DNA of 64,000 bases from Isoetes taiwanensis. Its lineage: Eukaryota > Streptophyta > Lycopodiopsida > Isoetales > Isoetaceae. Position 1 is the stretch's first letter, and every line of letters begins with the position of its first letter. Both the position numbers and the translations under genes were made by a program. Positions 33,670 through 44,319 of the stretch are shown here, one piece after another. The notes under the pieces are model-generated. The model was not told the DNA's origin. It made no database searches and was given only the letters and a program-made list of their open reading frames with translations. Where the stretch lies: the NCBI GenBank assembly GCA_021234155.1, contig JAJEKV010000156.1:62001-126000 (forward strand). Reading direction: 5' to 3'.

Positions 33670-34440
33670 TAACATGGATGAAGAGGTTAGGAACGCAGCA
33701 GCATAGTGCGAGTTTCTTTTTTGTTGTTTCCATTTTGAAGATGCTATTGTAGCATTTGTTTTTTGATAAAAGAGTATCTCTTTAGAATACTCTTCTATTG
33801 TACTTTATCAAACTTATGAGGTACATGCCTTATGTACCCTTTTGATGTAATCAAAAAATCTGGTCAAAGGATAAAAGAACTTATCTACTTATTGTAGTCC
33901 CTTCTATTCTGTTCACTTGAGGCTATCCATTTCTTTTTTTTTGTGACGTTTGAAGTTGCTAAAACATTTAAGGCAGACATTTAGGTGTTGTCGAGGTCAA
34001 AACTCTAAAACATTTAAGTTGGCATTATATGTCAAATTAATGAGCTTTGCACCCATTTGGACCGCAATGGATACCAAGCTCAATTTTGTTCTTTGATGTG
34101 CTCCTTTATTGGTTTGCATCTCTAATTCTTCCAAATCTTTTTTTAGGGTTCAAGTTTAAATCTCACATTTAAATACTAGACCAAGAGCCTTTTGGGTTCC
34201 ATGGGTCGTGTGATACGATGTTTAGGGCACTCTTTGGTTGCAAGTTTAGAAATGCTGGCATGGGCACGTACTGTGTTTGAGGTCTGTTTGAGGTCTAGGA
34301 GTCAAATGTGTTCATGTAGTACTATTTAATTATTATTTTGTTGGCACATATGAAAATATATATCGGTGTAAATTTGTATGCCTAAGTAGACCATTGGCCT
34401 TATATACCCCATTGAAATACATAACCTCATGTTCATGTTT
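33670..34440. other. AT-rich spacer before the Helitron
   Basis: No gene seen. The Helitron 5' terminus (a TC end) should lie here or just upstream but cannot be identified by eye. Confidence 0.4.
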
Positions 34441-34445
34441 AGGGT

Positions 34446-35426
34446 ATGGTGACATCAAAAACCATGAGTCCTAGAACTTATAAAGATGGCCAGGGAACAC
34501 ATGCTACACCCGAACAAGAATCAAGGTCAGCTAGGAAGAGGCGTCTGGCCCGGAAACGTAAATTGACATGGAGAGCACGAGCACGTGCAACGAGGGAAGA
34601 TAGTAATGTGGATGACCATGCATGCGAGGGAGATGGAATTGCATATGGAACTATTGCAAGAAACTTGCAACAGGAACTTGACGAGTGTATAACGGTCCAT
34701 GCATCAACAAGTGTGGATATTGTGAGTTCGTTGACAAGTGAGATTGTGAATGGTGATGGTGTTGAGGGTCTACCAGCACATGTAACTATGTGTAACACGC
34801 CTTTGAATCTTGCTCAAACTCCAGATGTTGTACGACAAAATCCCAGATATCAAACACCTAAAAGATTGGAAACTATATTAGAGAAAACTAGGCGTCAGGT
34901 ACGAAGACGTGTGGCCAAAGCTAGAGCATTAGCAAGAGAATTTGAGAATGTTAGCTTAACGCCCGGAAGCACAACAATGGCATCATGTTTGACAGACCAA
35001 TGTGAGAATGTTGTTGCAGATGGTGATGTAGTGGAAGCGGTATCGCATTTAAATCCTGTTGTAGACGTGCCTCATGAAGAACCAAGTAGCATTGGGGCAC
35101 GTGTTAGCATGAGAAGGATGAATCTCAGGCATGTAGAGGCATTCCAGGATGATGATGGAGATGCACTACAAGCTGATGCAATAATAAGGCGAAGGGTTGG
35201 ATTTTGGAAAATAGCTTGGAGTGCTGCATCTTCGCAATATTGCGATGCAGGAAGGATGAGCAAAAAATGCAAGCTTTGTGGGGCCTTGCTATGGAAGGAT
35301 GAACTTGGTACATTTTGTTGTTCAAATGGGAAGGTTTCATTGCCACCCTTCCCGACCCCCTCCCGACTCTCATGGACACGTACACAAGGAAGGATGGCGT
35401 TGGAAAGGACTTCGATCTGGTATTAG
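34446..35426 (+). pseudogene. Helitron N-terminal region with zinc-finger motif
   Basis: A 326-codon frame from ATG 34446. It is basic at the start (ARKRRLARKRKLTWRARARA), has a second Arg-rich stretch (EKTRRQVRRRVAKARALARE), and near the end carries MSKKCKLCGALLWKDELGTF then CCSNGKVSLPPFP. This is the C..CGA..W..E....FC.CC..GKV.LP motif that opens the Helitron N-terminal domain. The frame is then lost. Continuing Helitron-like sequence appears in the other frames (RKYNNALAFASLVCQTRCLL; then RVSGRMCHMMGTLLPIAGHR), showing indels near 35370 and 35510. Confidence 0.75.
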
Positions 35427-35639
35427 AAAATATAACAATGCTCTTGCATTTGCCTCATTGGTTTGTCAAACTCGATGCCTCCTTGGCAAACTCGTTGGAG
35501 GTGTGTACACTTTCGAGAGTCAGCGGTCGCATGTGTCACATGATGGGAACTTTGCTACCGATAGCGGGACATCGGTCAGGTGTTTTGCACAAATTTATAT
35601 CATGGGCGGGGATGAGTTGCGGCTAGATCGTCGTACATC

Positions 35640-36080
35640 ATTCGGTGGTGGTGCAGCGGCGTGATACAATGGCATGCCTTCAACGCATGATGGCAGATGT
35701 AAATCCTTTTGTTAATTATCTTCCTCTCGGCCCGAGGTAATGCGAGCAAATCCGGTGTTGATATCGTCTTGGTTCAAGTGCAAACCTGCGGATTCACGTA
35801 GGCGGCGGTATAGTGCTCCATCGCAAATGAGATAGCAATATTAATGCCAATTGACTCGGCCCGGAAGACAATCTCGGAGACATTGTGGTACATTCTAAAG
35901 AAGGAGGAATAAGGCATATTGGCGCTTTGCATTCATCATATGATGCTCTCCACTTTGCACTACTCTTCCCCTATGGGCCGATGGGCATCTTTGGGATCAA
36001 ACAAGTGAGCAGATCAAAGGGGTAACCATGTTGCAATTCTATAAGTATCATCTCAGTGCTGTGATGGCACATTATCACCA
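35640..36080 (+). pseudogene. Helitron middle segment, broken
   Basis: Short pieces in different frames, including RHIGALHSSYDALHFALLFP then YGPMGIFGIKQ (about 35910-36000), corresponding to the Helitron block H.sYd.LhFaLLFPyG. Stops and indels throughout. Confidence 0.6.
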
Positions 36081-36644
36081 TTGCATATTGCTGGGAGATT
36101 GTTCCATGAGTACATTTGTGACATGTTTGCTAAGATGTGGCAGTCAAGATTGGGTTGGGTACAACTAAACCAAGCTCAACTACGTAGCGAATTGTATAGT
36201 GGTATTGTGGATTCCACTGGGCATGATGGTAATTCCATTGGGCGTCGTGTCATTCTACCAGCAACATTTATTGGAAGCACACGTTACATGACTCAGCTCT
36301 ACCAAGATGCGATGGCAATTGTTCGAGAGCTTGGCCGACCAGATTTGTTCATCACTATGACTGCCAACCCAAAGTGGCCAGAAATAATGAGGGAACTCAT
36401 AAATGGCCAGGACCCTTCCGAGAGGCCTGATTTAGTGGCCCGTGTCTTCTACTTGAAGTTGAGGGAGCTATTAGAGATTGTGTCACATCATGGCATATTT
36501 GGCCGCATTTCTGCTAGGATTCATGTCATTGAGTTCCAGAAGAGGGGTCTTCCTCATGTGCATCTCCTTAACATATTGTACCAGGAGGACAAGCCACTGA
36601 CGGTCGAGGATATAGATAAAGTGATTTGTGCGAGATTCGGATAA
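36081..36644 (+). pseudogene. Helitron Rep (HUH endonuclease) domain
   Basis: Reads FHEYICDMFAKMWQSRLGWV, RVILPATFIGSTRYMTQLYQ, then the Rep motif FITMTANPKWPEIM and the HUH-type motif FQKRGLPHVHLL, where the two His residues coordinate the metal. The frame ends at a TAA just after VICARFG. The next block continues in another frame (36626 onward). HUH nucleases nick one DNA strand through a tyrosine; the tyrosines lie in the next piece. Confidence 0.85.
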
Positions 36645-37159
36645 AGAATCAACCCGAATTGTATGAGGTGGTCACACGGCAGATGATGCATGGCCCGTGT
36701 GGCCCTACATATCCTAATGCTCCCTGTATGGTTGATGGGGTTTGCAGTAAAGGGTATCCAAAGCAATTTCTGGAGCAGACTATGATTAACAACGGCTACC
36801 CACTCTGGTAGAAATGATGGAAGAAGCGGGTCTATCGAGATGGCATGAACATGGACAATAGATGGGTTGTACCCTACAATCCGTGGTTGTCGTGCTATTT
36901 TAGATGCCATATCAATGTTGAGATATGTGCCCATATTAAGGGAGTCAAATACTTATACAAGTACATTTACAAGGGTCCAGACATGATATCAGTGAACTTA
37001 GGACAAGTTTCTGGAGAGAGTGTCACATCGAGCACTATAACAGACGACCATGACGAGGTTCAGCAGTATGTCAATGCGAAATACTATTACGCCTCACGAA
37101 AGCATGGCGGTTGTTCAAGTTTGGATTGCAAGAACAGAATCCTCATGTCGTGCAACTAG
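36626..37159 (+). pseudogene. Helitron Rep C-terminal part with catalytic tyrosines
   Basis: 36626-36811 reads IKNQPELYEVVTRQMMHGPC then GPTYPNAPCMVDGVCSKGYP (the HGPCG...C...G.CSK.yPK block). 36845-37159 continues with NMDNRWVVPYNPWLSCYFRC and HIKGVKYLYKYIYKGPD, the YxxKY motif with both candidate catalytic Tyr residues. A stop separates the two. A single-base change near 37110 shifts the frame, and the next part resumes as KAWRLFKFGLQEQNPH. Confidence 0.82.
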
Positions 37160-38694
37160 CAGTTCACCTTCCTAATGAGCAGCCAATACTTTTCGATGAG
37201 AATGCAGACTTAGATGAAGTGGTTAACAATGCACATGACACCACTCTCATGGGTTGGTTTAGGGTGAATGCTGCAAATGAATACCCAGTGTCCCGTACTT
37301 TGTTGTACCATGACTTTCCCAAGAGCTTTACTTGGAGCAAAGCGACATACAAATGGACAAAACGTGAACGTATTCAGGTTATGCCATCTGTAGGTAGAAT
37401 GTACTTTGTGACTCCCTCACAGGGTGAACGATTCTATTTGCGGATGTTGCTAAGCAATGTACCTGGAGCTACGTCTTTTGAAGATCTGAGAACTGTTGAT
37501 GGTCATTTGTGTGAGACGTTCAAGAATGCATGCATCAAGCGTATGATTGTGAATGATAATTCAGAGTGGCTAGAATGCCTACGAGAAGCATCATCATGGG
37601 GTATGCCACGTCAATTGCGACACTTATTTGCTTCAATTCTGTTGGAATGTAACCCATTGTATCCACTTGATATTTGGAAGGAGTTAGAATATAGGATGGT
37701 TGAAGATTTTCTAGACCAGGTTGCTTATGATGCTTATTCCAAGACAGGTCACTTGAGTCAGTATGCTATTGACATGGCACTAATGGATGTGGAGGATCAT
37801 ATGCAATCGGTTGGAAGGAGCCTGGCAGAAATGGGCTTCAACTTACCAGAAACTGTGCTAGACACAACCACACTATTCCAGGAGGAAATGATGTATGTGA
37901 GTATGGATAAAGTCCTATCTGATTCCGAGAAGTTGAACATTGATCAGCGGTCAGTGTACGATGCTGTTCTCGACCATGTGATCGATAAGACTGGTGGTGG
38001 GGTCTTCTTCGTGAATGGCCCTGGTGGAACCGGGAAAACATATCTATATAACACTCTCCTAGGGTATGTACGTGCAAGGGGTTGGATTGCTCTGGCAGTT
38101 GCCTCTTCTGGTATTGCGTCGGTGTTACTGCAAGGTGGTCGAACGGCTCATTCGCGTTTCAAGATACCCATAGGGGCACATGAAGCATCTACTTGCAACA
38201 TTCCAAGGCAGTCAGAATTGGCAAGACTCATTCGAGCATGTCGGTTGATTGTATGGGATGAGGCACCAATGATGCACAAATGGATATTTGAGGCAGTGGA
38301 TAGAACATTGAGAGATGTGACGGGCAATGAGCAGACCCCGTTTGGTGGGATTCCAATACTATTGGGAGGGGATTTCCGACAAATACTACCCGTGGTTCCT
38401 AAAGGTTCGCGCGCACAAATTGTAGAAGCTTCTCTAAAGCGTTCGTATATCTGGGATAGTGTGAGAGAATATAAACTGACAATCAACATGCGCGTCATGA
38501 ATGCATTGGGCTTAGATGCGCTTGAACAACAAGCATTTGCGGACTACTTACTAAGTATAGGAGATGGCCGAGAACCAACCTTTCCGGAGAAGGGTGTTGA
38601 TATGGTGCATCTGCCACAGGATATATGCCTTGGCTCAGATGATGTGGATGATTTAATTCAGGACATATTTCCTGATATCCAACGAAGCCCCTGA
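37111..38694 (+). pseudogene. Helitron PIF1-like helicase, main part
   Basis: The longest intact block (527 codons). It starts FKFGLQEQNPHVVQLAVHLP and carries the linker FRVNAANEYPVSRTLLYHDF and GERFYLRMLLSNVPGATSFE. The helicase core has Walker A GPGGTGKTYLYNTLL, AVASSGIASVLLQGGRTAHS (motif Ia), Walker B RLIVWDEAPMMHK, motif III FGGIPILLGGDFRQILPVVP and ASLKRSYIWDSV. It ends abruptly at 38694. Degraded sequence to 39055 retains LYPIEFLN and LNLKVGMIVMLLRS. SF1 PIF1 helicase would unwind DNA during Helitron transposition. Confidence 0.88.
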
Positions 38695-39055
38695 AAGAAG
38701 TGATTTTACGGACACATCGTGCTATACTATAAGCCTTTGAACCATTATGTCGATGAGATCAATAAGAAGGTGGCCTCTCATCCACGGAGAGGCGACCAGA
38801 TTACTTTAGTGCTGATCGAATCATAGACACGATGGCCGACAAGCAGTCTATATCCCATTGAGTTTCTTAATGCACAAACTCAAGTGGTGTACCGCCCCAC
38901 GAGCTAAACCTAAAGGTGGGAATGATTGTAATGTTGTTGAGGTCTACATCGTTCAAGAAGGGCCTATGCAATGGAACATGATTGATTATCTGAAAAGCTG
39001 GGAAGGCGTGTTATTGAGAGAGAGATAGTGATTTGGGACACACGTTGGTGATCTT

Positions 39056-39367
39056 GTGCTCTATCGGCGCATTCCAATTGTGCCTACCGATTCAGGTTTG
39101 CTATTTCAGTTTGAAAGGGTGCAATTCCCTCTGCGTCCGGCCTTTGCCATGACCATAAACAAGTCCCAGGGCCAGACAATGCATAAGGTGGGGATATATC
39201 TTCCAAAGCCTGTCTTTACGCATGGACAATTGTATGTGGCATTCTCAAGGGTACAAAATCGACAAGGAATTAGGGTTGCTATTAAAGACCCACCATCCAT
39301 GCCTCAAGAAGACGCCAATACAGTTTCAAGGTTCACAAGGAACGTGGTTTACACGGATGCTTTGTGA
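39056..39367 (+). pseudogene. Helitron helicase C-terminus
   Basis: Reads QFPLRPAFAMTINKSQGQTM then HKVGIYLPKPVFTHGQLYVA and FSRV, the motif V/VI region of PIF1-like helicases (MTINKSQGQT..HGQLYVA.SR). It finishes NVVYTDAL at the stop 39365-39367, a normal Helitron helicase end. Confidence 0.87.
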
Positions 39368-39492
39368 TCCGAGTAAGTGTCATGTTCTCGACTAACGTTG
39401 TGATGTCCATATATTGCATGTATATGTGTTTTTTTTTTCAAAGGTTCTCATGCTTCTTGGATGTTTTTTGATCTTCTGAATGTGTGCAGATC

Positions 39493-40096
39493 ATGAAGCC
39501 CTACACACCTTTTATACCTCGGGAACTTGGAAATCCTAAGCCAAGGGCGATAGTTCATGTACATCGTAGGGATGGTGAGTGTGAGATTTGTTAGTTCCAA
39601 CAATGACAATTGCTTATATGCTTCTTAATTAAGGAGTTCATCAATGCATATCTCCTATCTTTTTCTGAAATGATATCTTATTGTTGTAGGGAGTTATGCG
39701 ATAGTTGATAACACACGCTGGCGTGTGGCTGTGTTGGAGTCAAAAAAGTTCCCCTCCAAGTATACATGCCGGGGGACTTGCTTCACGCCAGGAGGCATCA
39801 CACACATTGGTGTTTGTGATGGGAGACGGTTCAAGGCTTGGGCATCGATTCCACATGACGCAGTTGGTGATTACGAGCTTCCTGAGTTCCTAACAAAGCA
39901 TAACATTGTTGTTGGTACACCTGAGTCGCGCGTGTGGGACATGGTATCAGAGCATGTTTACACGTTCATGTTTGCCACCATAGGCACGACGGGAGGAGCT
40001 TCTATACCTATCAGCTTCGCAACTGAGCTTCATATCGAGCCGACGGATGTTCCTAGAGTTCTTTGGGACAGGTTCTTCGTGATGTGGATCCACTGA
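39493..40096 (+). CDS. Unknown spliced gene downstream of the Helitron helicase
   Basis: Exon 1 (ATG 39493-39574) reads MKPYTPFIPRELGNPKPRAI then VHVHRRDG. The intron at 39575-39689 (GTGAGT..TAG) joins cleanly to SYAIVDNTRWRVAVLESKKF. Exon 2 continues GTCFTPGGITHIGVCDGRRF, WDMVSEHVYTFMFATIGTTG and ends DRFFVMWIH at 40096. About 163 residues, beta-rich in appearance, with no family I recognise. It is undamaged, unlike the Helitron frames before it. It may be Helitron cargo, a Helitron accessory protein (some carry OB-fold proteins), or part of the following transposon unit. Confidence 0.5.
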
Positions 40097-40209
40097 GATT
40101 GACGGGCATAACCTCATTTTGCACTAAAAGTATTTTGTTTTTGCGTATAGAACCAGTATATTTGTTTAACATTTTGTTTGTACTTCATATTATGTGTACA
40201 CTTTAAAAG

Positions 40210-41217
40210 GTGAAGTTTGTTCCGTATCTATATTTGTCTATTTCCACCTACACGTATATTGCCTTCGATGCATTGTGTGCATTCACGACACAACCACAAC
40301 TAACGCACATAAATGCCCACATACGTCCACGACTAATGCCCGGCATCGCCGGGCACACGTTTCTAGTCTCTACTATTATACGAGATAAGTTGTTAGTGGA
40401 AGATCCATTTTATACATGTTCAGCATGTGGTCTGGAATTCACTAAAGCTTACAGGTTAAGTTTAGCACTGAATTGCCAACATGAGTATCATATAGCTTGT
40501 TGTTCATTGTTGAGAGGAGGACAATGTATTCATGGTTGCCCTGGAAAGGTGCCAGAGGGTGTATTTGACGAGCTAGGTTTTGGCCATGTTGCAGGTGCTT
40601 CAAATAGTACACCAAAAAAGGATGTGTTAATCCGTCCTGCAATTGAGGTCTCACCCTTCAGGGTTCAAAGAAGGACAATGGTGCCATTTGAAGATGCACA
40701 ACCCCTGCAAAGTCCTATAGGAGTACAGTCAATTGTGACTGATTTGAATGCAACAGCAGAACCACCACCACCAGTCCAAGAAGCTATAGAAGAAGCTGTA
40801 AACACAGCACCAGTTGTAAACACAGCACCAGTTGTAAACACAGCACCAGTTGTGGAAAAAACAACAGACCCGATTGTACACACTGAAGCACCTAAGGAAG
40901 TTGAGGGAGTAATTCCATCGGATGAGGGCAACTTGGGTGAATACTTGCGAAAAGGAAAGGGCAGAAGAACAAAGAGGGGTAAGCTGGAGGATAGCAAAGA
41001 AGTTGTTCAGGCTACAAGAAAGAGAACAAGAAGTAGCTATGCAAAAGATGCAGGAAGCAGTCTCAATCATGACACCACACCTATCGATGTGTGTTCTGAA
41101 GAAAATGCAGATTCAGGCCCTCAGGTTTCAGGTGAGCCTGATGTTCAACAAGTGATTGCTGCCCTTAACAATGGGTCAGTGTGGGCATTGCTGGGCAAGC
41201 CCAGAAATAAACAATGA
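40210..41217 (+). CDS. RING-H2-like zinc-binding protein, unknown
   Basis: An open frame to 41217; the first good ATGs are at 40210 and about 40336. A Cys/His block reads YTCSACGLEFTKAYRLSLAL then NCQHEYHIACCSLLRGGQCI and HGCPG, giving C-x2-C, C-x-H, H-x2-C and C-x3-C. This is close to RING-H2 apart from the last spacing, which is normally C-x2-C. The rest is disordered, with three exact NTAPVV repeats (18-bp DNA units at 40798-40851) and basic stretches (LRKGKGRRTKRGKL, TRKRTRSSYAKD) that could be nuclear signals. The stop lies 110 bp from the convergent transposase stop at 41327. It could be an E3-like accessory protein, Helitron cargo, or a second ORF of the transposon. Confidence 0.55.
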   Translation: MKFVPYLYLSISTYTYIAFDALCAFTTQPQLTHINAHIRPRLMPGIAGHTFLVSTIIRDKLLVEDPFYTCSACGLEFTKAYRLSLALNCQHEYHIACCSLLRGGQCIHGCPGKVPEGVFDELGFGHVAGASNSTPKKDVLIRPAIEVSPFRVQRRTMVPFEDAQPLQSPIGVQSIVTDLNATAEPPPPVQEAIEEAVNTAPVVNTAPVVNTAPVVEKTTDPIVHTEAPKEVEGVIPSDEGNLGEYLRKGKGRRTKRGKLEDSKEVVQATRKRTRSSYAKDAGSSLNHDTTPIDVCSEENADSGPQVSGEPDVQQVIAALNNGSVWALLGKPRNKQ

Positions 41218-41326
41218 ATATTATTGATTTTCTTTTGTTGCATTCACTGTAGGATTACCAGTTGAATCTGTTAGGTCAGAGAATCCTGCTGTTGATACAG
41301 AAAGGTTTCCACATTCAACCCATTTT

Positions 41327-44276
41327 TTATTTTCGTCTACATCTATTATTCATGTAGTAATTCCTGTTGTGTAGGTATTTACTAAATATTGATTTGGCAG
41401 CAAAAGATAAACTCATTGTCTTGGATTTAAATGGTGTGTTGGTAAAAACATTTGGTGCAAATGAACTGGCCATAATTTTTTCATGGGTCTCCTGTGAAAT
41501 TTTGTACATATCTGTGCCTTCTATTTTATCCATATCAATTTTAGGATATCTTACCACATGGCTGTGCATGGAGGCTTCGGGTTGTTTAGTGAGCAACATA
41601 TACTTGAAATTACCCAAGAATTGATAATACAATCCACTTAAGGTAACCTCATGCACTCCAAATTTTTGCCCCCATCCATCTTTGTATGAATCTTCAAGTG
41701 TGCATTTGAGTTCTGTGCATTTGAGGATGTAGAAGTCCACACCCTCTGAATTGTCTACCTCAGCATTCACTGCAAAATTGTCACCTACCTCTACCAAATT
41801 ACTGATACATTCATTGGCTTGTTCAAGAGTCTCCTTTTTCTTCTCAACTCCTGGTTTTAAGTCAGTTACCTCCCACTTTCCAAATCTACCTGTATTGATG
41901 CAGGAGTCCCAATTATGATCCATGCAAAACAAGCAGAAACATGACAGGCATCTATGAGCAAGCCTGTTTGGTCTACTCCTGCTGACAGGTCTGATACAGT
42001 GAATCTTCTTTGTGCCTTTAAGTGTTTCAATTTCATATTCTTGCATGTTTGCCACAACAGCAGGTTCAATTTCCCAAAAATATCTTTTGATCTCATCTGT
42101 TTCATCAACTGGTAGACTGCTGAAATATGTACACAGAAATTTTACAATATCTTTAGCATGCCTCAGTTGCACACCATTGGGTTTGAGTTGTTCCTTACTT
42201 AGCAGCCTTTTGATAACAGCACCTGCACCATCATGTTCACCTTTACCATGAGCAGTGGCAAAGTAGTTCCACACTATTTCCTTGTCATTCATTGTGAAGT
42301 ACCTGCCTAAGAAAAAAAAAGGTTTTCCTGACTTGAATTGTGATGAGCAGCCATCACTCCAAACCCAATGCTTCTCATACTCTATTTCCTGTTCCTTAAG
42401 CCATGCAACATGCTTTTGTAGGCAGTGTTCCACAAATAATGAGTCATGCACTTTATCATCAGAAATGTAAAAGTGAGTCTCTTTTATGATCTTCCTACCA
42501 TTGTTGAGTCTATTCCTGATCTGCTCCAATCTTCTGTTCTTTTTTTTCTTCTTTGGACAGTCTTCTTCTGTCTGCACAGGAACAGGAATATCAGCACTTT
42601 TGTCATGTCTATATGTTATGTGAACAAGTATAGAAACTTGGTCTGTATGCCAGTGCATTGACTGGGGCTCATTCTGGATCTTGATGCTGTAATTTTCTGC
42701 AAAGTCAATAACAGATACAATTGTATCTTCCGAAATGATGACACCTAATTGTTTAAACTGATTGGCCTGCCAATGTGCTATGTAATTGTGTGGAACAAAA
42801 TCTGATATTACCTTCTTCACATCCTCTTGAAACTCTTTGGGACTTCTCTCCTTCTGTACTAATCTCAAGACAGGTTTGTACCTCAAAGCCTTTCTTGGAT
42901 CCCTGAATTCTCTGTCCTGGTCCACAGGTTGCTTTTCAAATGTCTTCCAAGTAACTAGTACTGAACCCGTGCCATCCATTTCCTGTGGACATTTTCTAAT
43001 TCTATCCAACCCACATTTTTTACACGCCAACATCAAGCAGTTATGATCAAACCACTCCTCATCATCACCTTTGCTGCAGACCACTTGTCTCCATAAATCA
43101 CTGGTGCACTTGATTGTATGCTCCTTGGCTGCACATTCTGGGCCAGGGCCACAAATCTCACAGTGGCAGTTGCAATTGTCATGAACTCCACCCGATTTTC
43201 TCAGAACATTTCAATCCTCGCATAATGTGTTCAAATTTCAAGTGGTAAATGCAACAAAGATGTATGCCTCTCACGCATCCTCCTTACAAAACTCGGTTTC
43301 AACCTCTCAAAAGTGCAGAATGCAATTTTGATATGAGGATTCTCCTCTCTAAACCTGAGGTAGAATTGCAACTGCAGGGAAATCGTGTGAATGCCAAATA
43401 AATGCTACATATAATGAACCCTACAATATAGGATGAATACTTACTTGGCTGACTTCAAGAAGGTGAATTGGATGTTCCATCTTTATTCTCGTCTCGATAC
43501 ATACTTCCTCATGTCTTTCTTGTATGGAGAAACTCTTGTATTTTTCTGTCCGTGAATTTGATAACAGCTTCTCTATTGTAATCTAACATGCTATCCATCA
43601 GCTTCCTCCTCCGAACATTGACCAAGGTCCTTCCCTTTGTTAGCTTGCACCCTTCTTTGAAAAGCATTTGAAATTGTTTTTCTAGGGATGCTGAGCAATC
43701 TGGCCACTTCTGCTTGATTCAATAGCTTCACACCATTTGTACCAGCTGCTGCCATTATCAGGGTGGACTTCCTTGCACGAAGCATGTCATGATTCCTCTC
43801 AAACTTATATTCTTGCATTGTTTCCTTCAAATTCTTCACCATTTGCTTTCTACCATAGTAACTTGCTTAGATTTCTTTATAGAAGCAATTGGTAAATCCC
43901 TTTGCCCTCCAAAGAACTGTCAAGGATACGGCCTTTGTCATTGTCATCAACATTTGTACTAATTTGGTTGAATACTTCATAAATTTCTCCTGAAATTTCT
44001 CTTATTCTGCGGTCACTCAGTCTCAATTTCTTATTCTTCTTTGAAGGCGAATCTTTAGAAGGGGAATTCTTCTTCATTGCTACCTTCTTTGCATACAATC
44101 TCGCCTCGATCTCTCTTCCTTGTCTGCATCAATGGCTCAGAATTGAGCGGGGAGAGGAATTGGGTTTCATCTATCCCGGATTTCTGTGTATTGCAAAATT
44201 GGTGAGGGCAAATTGTTGAATTTCGGTTCAGGCAATTCTTGGAAACAATTAATCCCTCCATTTTGCTTGAATTCAA
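41327..44276 (-). pseudogene. Cys-rich RNase H-like transposase, copy 2 (best preserved)
   Basis: The main frame 43084-41327 is 585 codons with no stop. In order: Cys-rich CLMLACKKCGLDRIRKCPQE; VIDFAENYSIK with a first acidic residue; NEPQSMHWHTDQ; a Lys-rich linker; HFYISDDKVHDSLFVEHCLQ; WVWSDGCSSQFKSGKPF with the second acidic residue; NYFATAHGKGEHDGAGAVIK with a Gly-rich HGKG..DG motif; CLSCFCLFC; and a C-terminal domain VGDNFAVNAEVDN..FYILKCTELKC resembling a BAH-like beta domain. The N-terminus lies in separate frames: 44276-44055 start, 44098-43877 basic linker, 43842-43591 HTH-like LLNQAEVARLLSIPRKTISN, and 43380-43090 with FERLKPSFVRRMRERH and NCHCEICGP. At least two frameshifts separate these, unless introns do. 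Similar proteins occur in many eukaryotes as far as I recall. The DDE role is inferred. Confidence 0.65.
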
Positions 44277-44283
44277 GATGGGT

Positions 44284-44313
44284 TAGCCCGCCATCCAGGA
44301 ATATGGCGGGCTA
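44284..44313. repeat. Perfect 11-bp hairpin just upstream of the transposase start
   Basis: TAGCCCGCCAT..ATGGCGGGCTA with an 8-base loop, directly 5' (minus sense) of the transposase start at about 44276. It could be part of a terminal repeat or a regulatory stem. Confidence 0.6.
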
Positions 44314-44319
44314 CAGGCA

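Larger units (their letters stand above)
34446..39367 (+). mobile_element. Helitron (Rep/helicase rolling-circle transposon), frameshifted
   Basis: A continuous plus-strand series of Helitron blocks: an N-terminal zinc-finger region, the Helitron-like N domain, HUH nuclease motifs, and a PIF1-type helicase ending at a canonical C-terminal motif. At least four or five frame breaks and several stops (about 35370, 35665-36080, 36640, 36815, 37110, 38694-39055) separate the blocks, so this copy should be non-autonomous. Helitrons replicate by a rolling-circle-like process and often carry gene fragments. I could not place the 5' TC and 3' CTRR/hairpin ends. Confidence 0.88.

Noticed and set aside
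35072-38498. Minus-strand frames across the Helitron
   Set aside because: They are antisense shadows of a clearly coding plus-strand sequence.
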